DNA from: Saprospirales bacterium
GTDB lineage: Bacteria > Bacteroidota > Bacteroidia > Chitinophagales > Saprospiraceae
Length of the DNA stretch: 6,181 nucleotides
Assembly (NCBI GenBank): GCA_003559985.1
Contig: PWJP01000194.1
Location: forward strand, 1 to 6,181
Reading direction: 5' to 3'
This document shows positions 5,460 to 6,181 of the stretch, piece after piece. Position numbers and translations under genes: made by a program. The first letter of the stretch is position 1, and each line of letters starts with the position of its first letter. The notes beneath the pieces were generated by a model. It did no database searches. It was not told where the DNA came from and saw only the letters and a list, made by a program, of their open reading frames with translations.

Positions 5460-6181
5460 TCATTTCTGGGCATTTTTGAGTAGTATCAGGGCGATTATGG
5501 AGAAGAGGATATTGGGCAGCCAAATACCAAACAGGGTATTGGTATTTGGATTGGTGGCGTAAGTGATGGAGAATTTAGACATGAAGACAAAGAGCGCCCC
5601 CAGTAAAACCGCGGCTGCGAGATGAATTCCCACTCCTCCTCTTACTTTCCGGCTAGCCAGTGCAAAACCGATCACAGTGAGTATGATGATAGATACCGGA
5701 TCTGCTGTCCTTCGGTGGTATTCGGCCACTACCAGCGGGGACCTTCCAACTCCTTTAGATGCTTCTCTTTCCAGGAAGGCGTGAAGCTGTGGCGTAGTCA
5801 TCATTTCGCGTTCCTTTGCATAAGTGATAAAGTCTTCAGGCAACAAGTTGAGCACAGTATCCATGTTTTCCCCCCTGAAAACCTCGTAACTCATTTCACC
5901 CTCTCGTAGATTGCGTATTTCATAGTCGGTGATTCTCCACTTATTCGGTGGTTCAAGTATGCGCATTGTTCGCGCCCGGAGAACTTCTACCAATTCGTTG
6001 GATTCACCGAAAGTCTCTATTCTCACATCTCTGCAAAGGGTATCTGAACGGCTGTAAAACCTAATGTAAATTTTTTGCTGTGGATTCAGAAAAAAGTGGA
6101 CATCCTGGGTTCTGCCCTCAACCCGGTCCGGTCTGATATAGGTGTATTCAAAGGACAGTCGCTGGTCGTTGCTCAGCGGTA
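5460..6181 (-). CDS. LptF/LptG-family (YjgP/YjgQ) lipopolysaccharide export permease, C-terminal part
   Basis: This inner-membrane permease half works with LptB ATPase to pull lipopolysaccharide from the membrane into the Lpt bridge to the outer membrane. The frame stays open to the window edge, so about 239 C-terminal residues are seen and the N-terminal helices lie outside. The apparent GTG start at 6024-6026 is internal: reading upstream gives 51 more codons without a stop, including FEYTYIRPDR and NPQQKIYIRFYSR, typical of the periplasmic beta-jellyroll. In fragment numbering the jellyroll runs to about residue 110. The conserved EYHRRTADP (153-161) leads into helix 4 (about 160-176), a loop rich in Arg and Gly (RKVRGGVG), helix 5 (about 185-203) and helix 6 (about 216-234, with the WLPNILF motif). 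The three C-terminal helices fit the family. I lean to LptG over LptF but cannot decide without the N-terminus. The sigma gene follows on the same strand after 200 bases with its own promoter. Confidence 0.9.
   Translation of the reverse strand, partial: PLSNDQRLSFEYTYIRPDRVEGRTQDVHFFLNPQQKIYIRFYSRSDTLCRDVRIETFGESNELVEVLRARTMRILEPPNKWRITDYEIRNLREGEMSYEVFRGENMDTVLNLLPEDFITYAKEREMMTTPQLHAFLEREASKGVGRSPLVVAEYHRRTADPVSIIILTVIGFALASRKVRGGVGIHLAAAVLLGALFVFMSKFSITYATNPNTNTLFGIWLPNILFSIIALILLKNAQK

Noticed and set aside
6024..6026. GTG as the start of the LptG-like gene
   Set aside because: The frame continues upstream without a stop to the window edge and encodes more of the periplasmic domain, so this codon is internal.
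1..6181. Mobile element, CRISPR array, phage or defence system
   Set aside because: No transposase, integrase, terminal repeats, regularly spaced repeats or defence-type domains were found on either strand; all well-supported genes but the small DUF4870-like protein are core functions.

Overview
This window looks like ordinary chromosome from a member of the Bacteroidota. Three things point there. Several genes are preceded by the promoter pattern of that phylum (TTTG or TTG near -33, TAnnTTTG near -7). Shine-Dalgarno sites are weak or absent before the starts. The gene types (a DUF4870/Tic20-like membrane protein, a Bacteroidota-style ECF sigma factor, an LptF/LptG permease) are common in the phylum. 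I cannot assign an order or genus from the sequence alone.

Layout, left to right. A tRNA-Ala(GGC) gene on the plus strand has a -7 promoter element at the left edge and a strong intrinsic terminator right behind it. Next is a minus-strand, malic-enzyme-only protein of 393 residues. It shares a 269-bp divergent intergenic region with a plus-strand PlsC-type acyltransferase. Downstream of the acyltransferase, a short membrane protein with its own promoter runs tail-to-tail into asnS (asparaginyl-tRNA synthetase, minus strand), with only 5 bp between the two stop codons. Upstream of asnS is a consensus Bacteroidota promoter with an inverted repeat laid over its start site. Then come an intrinsic terminator, the ECF sigma factor gene that it ends, and the sigma gene's AT-rich promoter region. 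At the right edge is the 3' part of an LptF/LptG-type gene, cut by the window end.

The genes do not form one pathway. They are separate, mostly single-gene units for translation (tRNA-Ala, AsnRS), carbon metabolism (malic enzyme), the envelope (PlsC-like acyltransferase, LptG-like permease, small membrane protein) and regulation (ECF sigma). Almost every unit has its own promoter or terminator, so no multi-gene operon is visible. I see no mobile element, CRISPR array, phage gene or defence system, and I found no convincing new biological system. The points worth a second look are small repeats sitting on promoters, the short form of the malic enzyme, an ECF sigma gene without a neighbouring anti-sigma gene, and the tight convergent gene pair.
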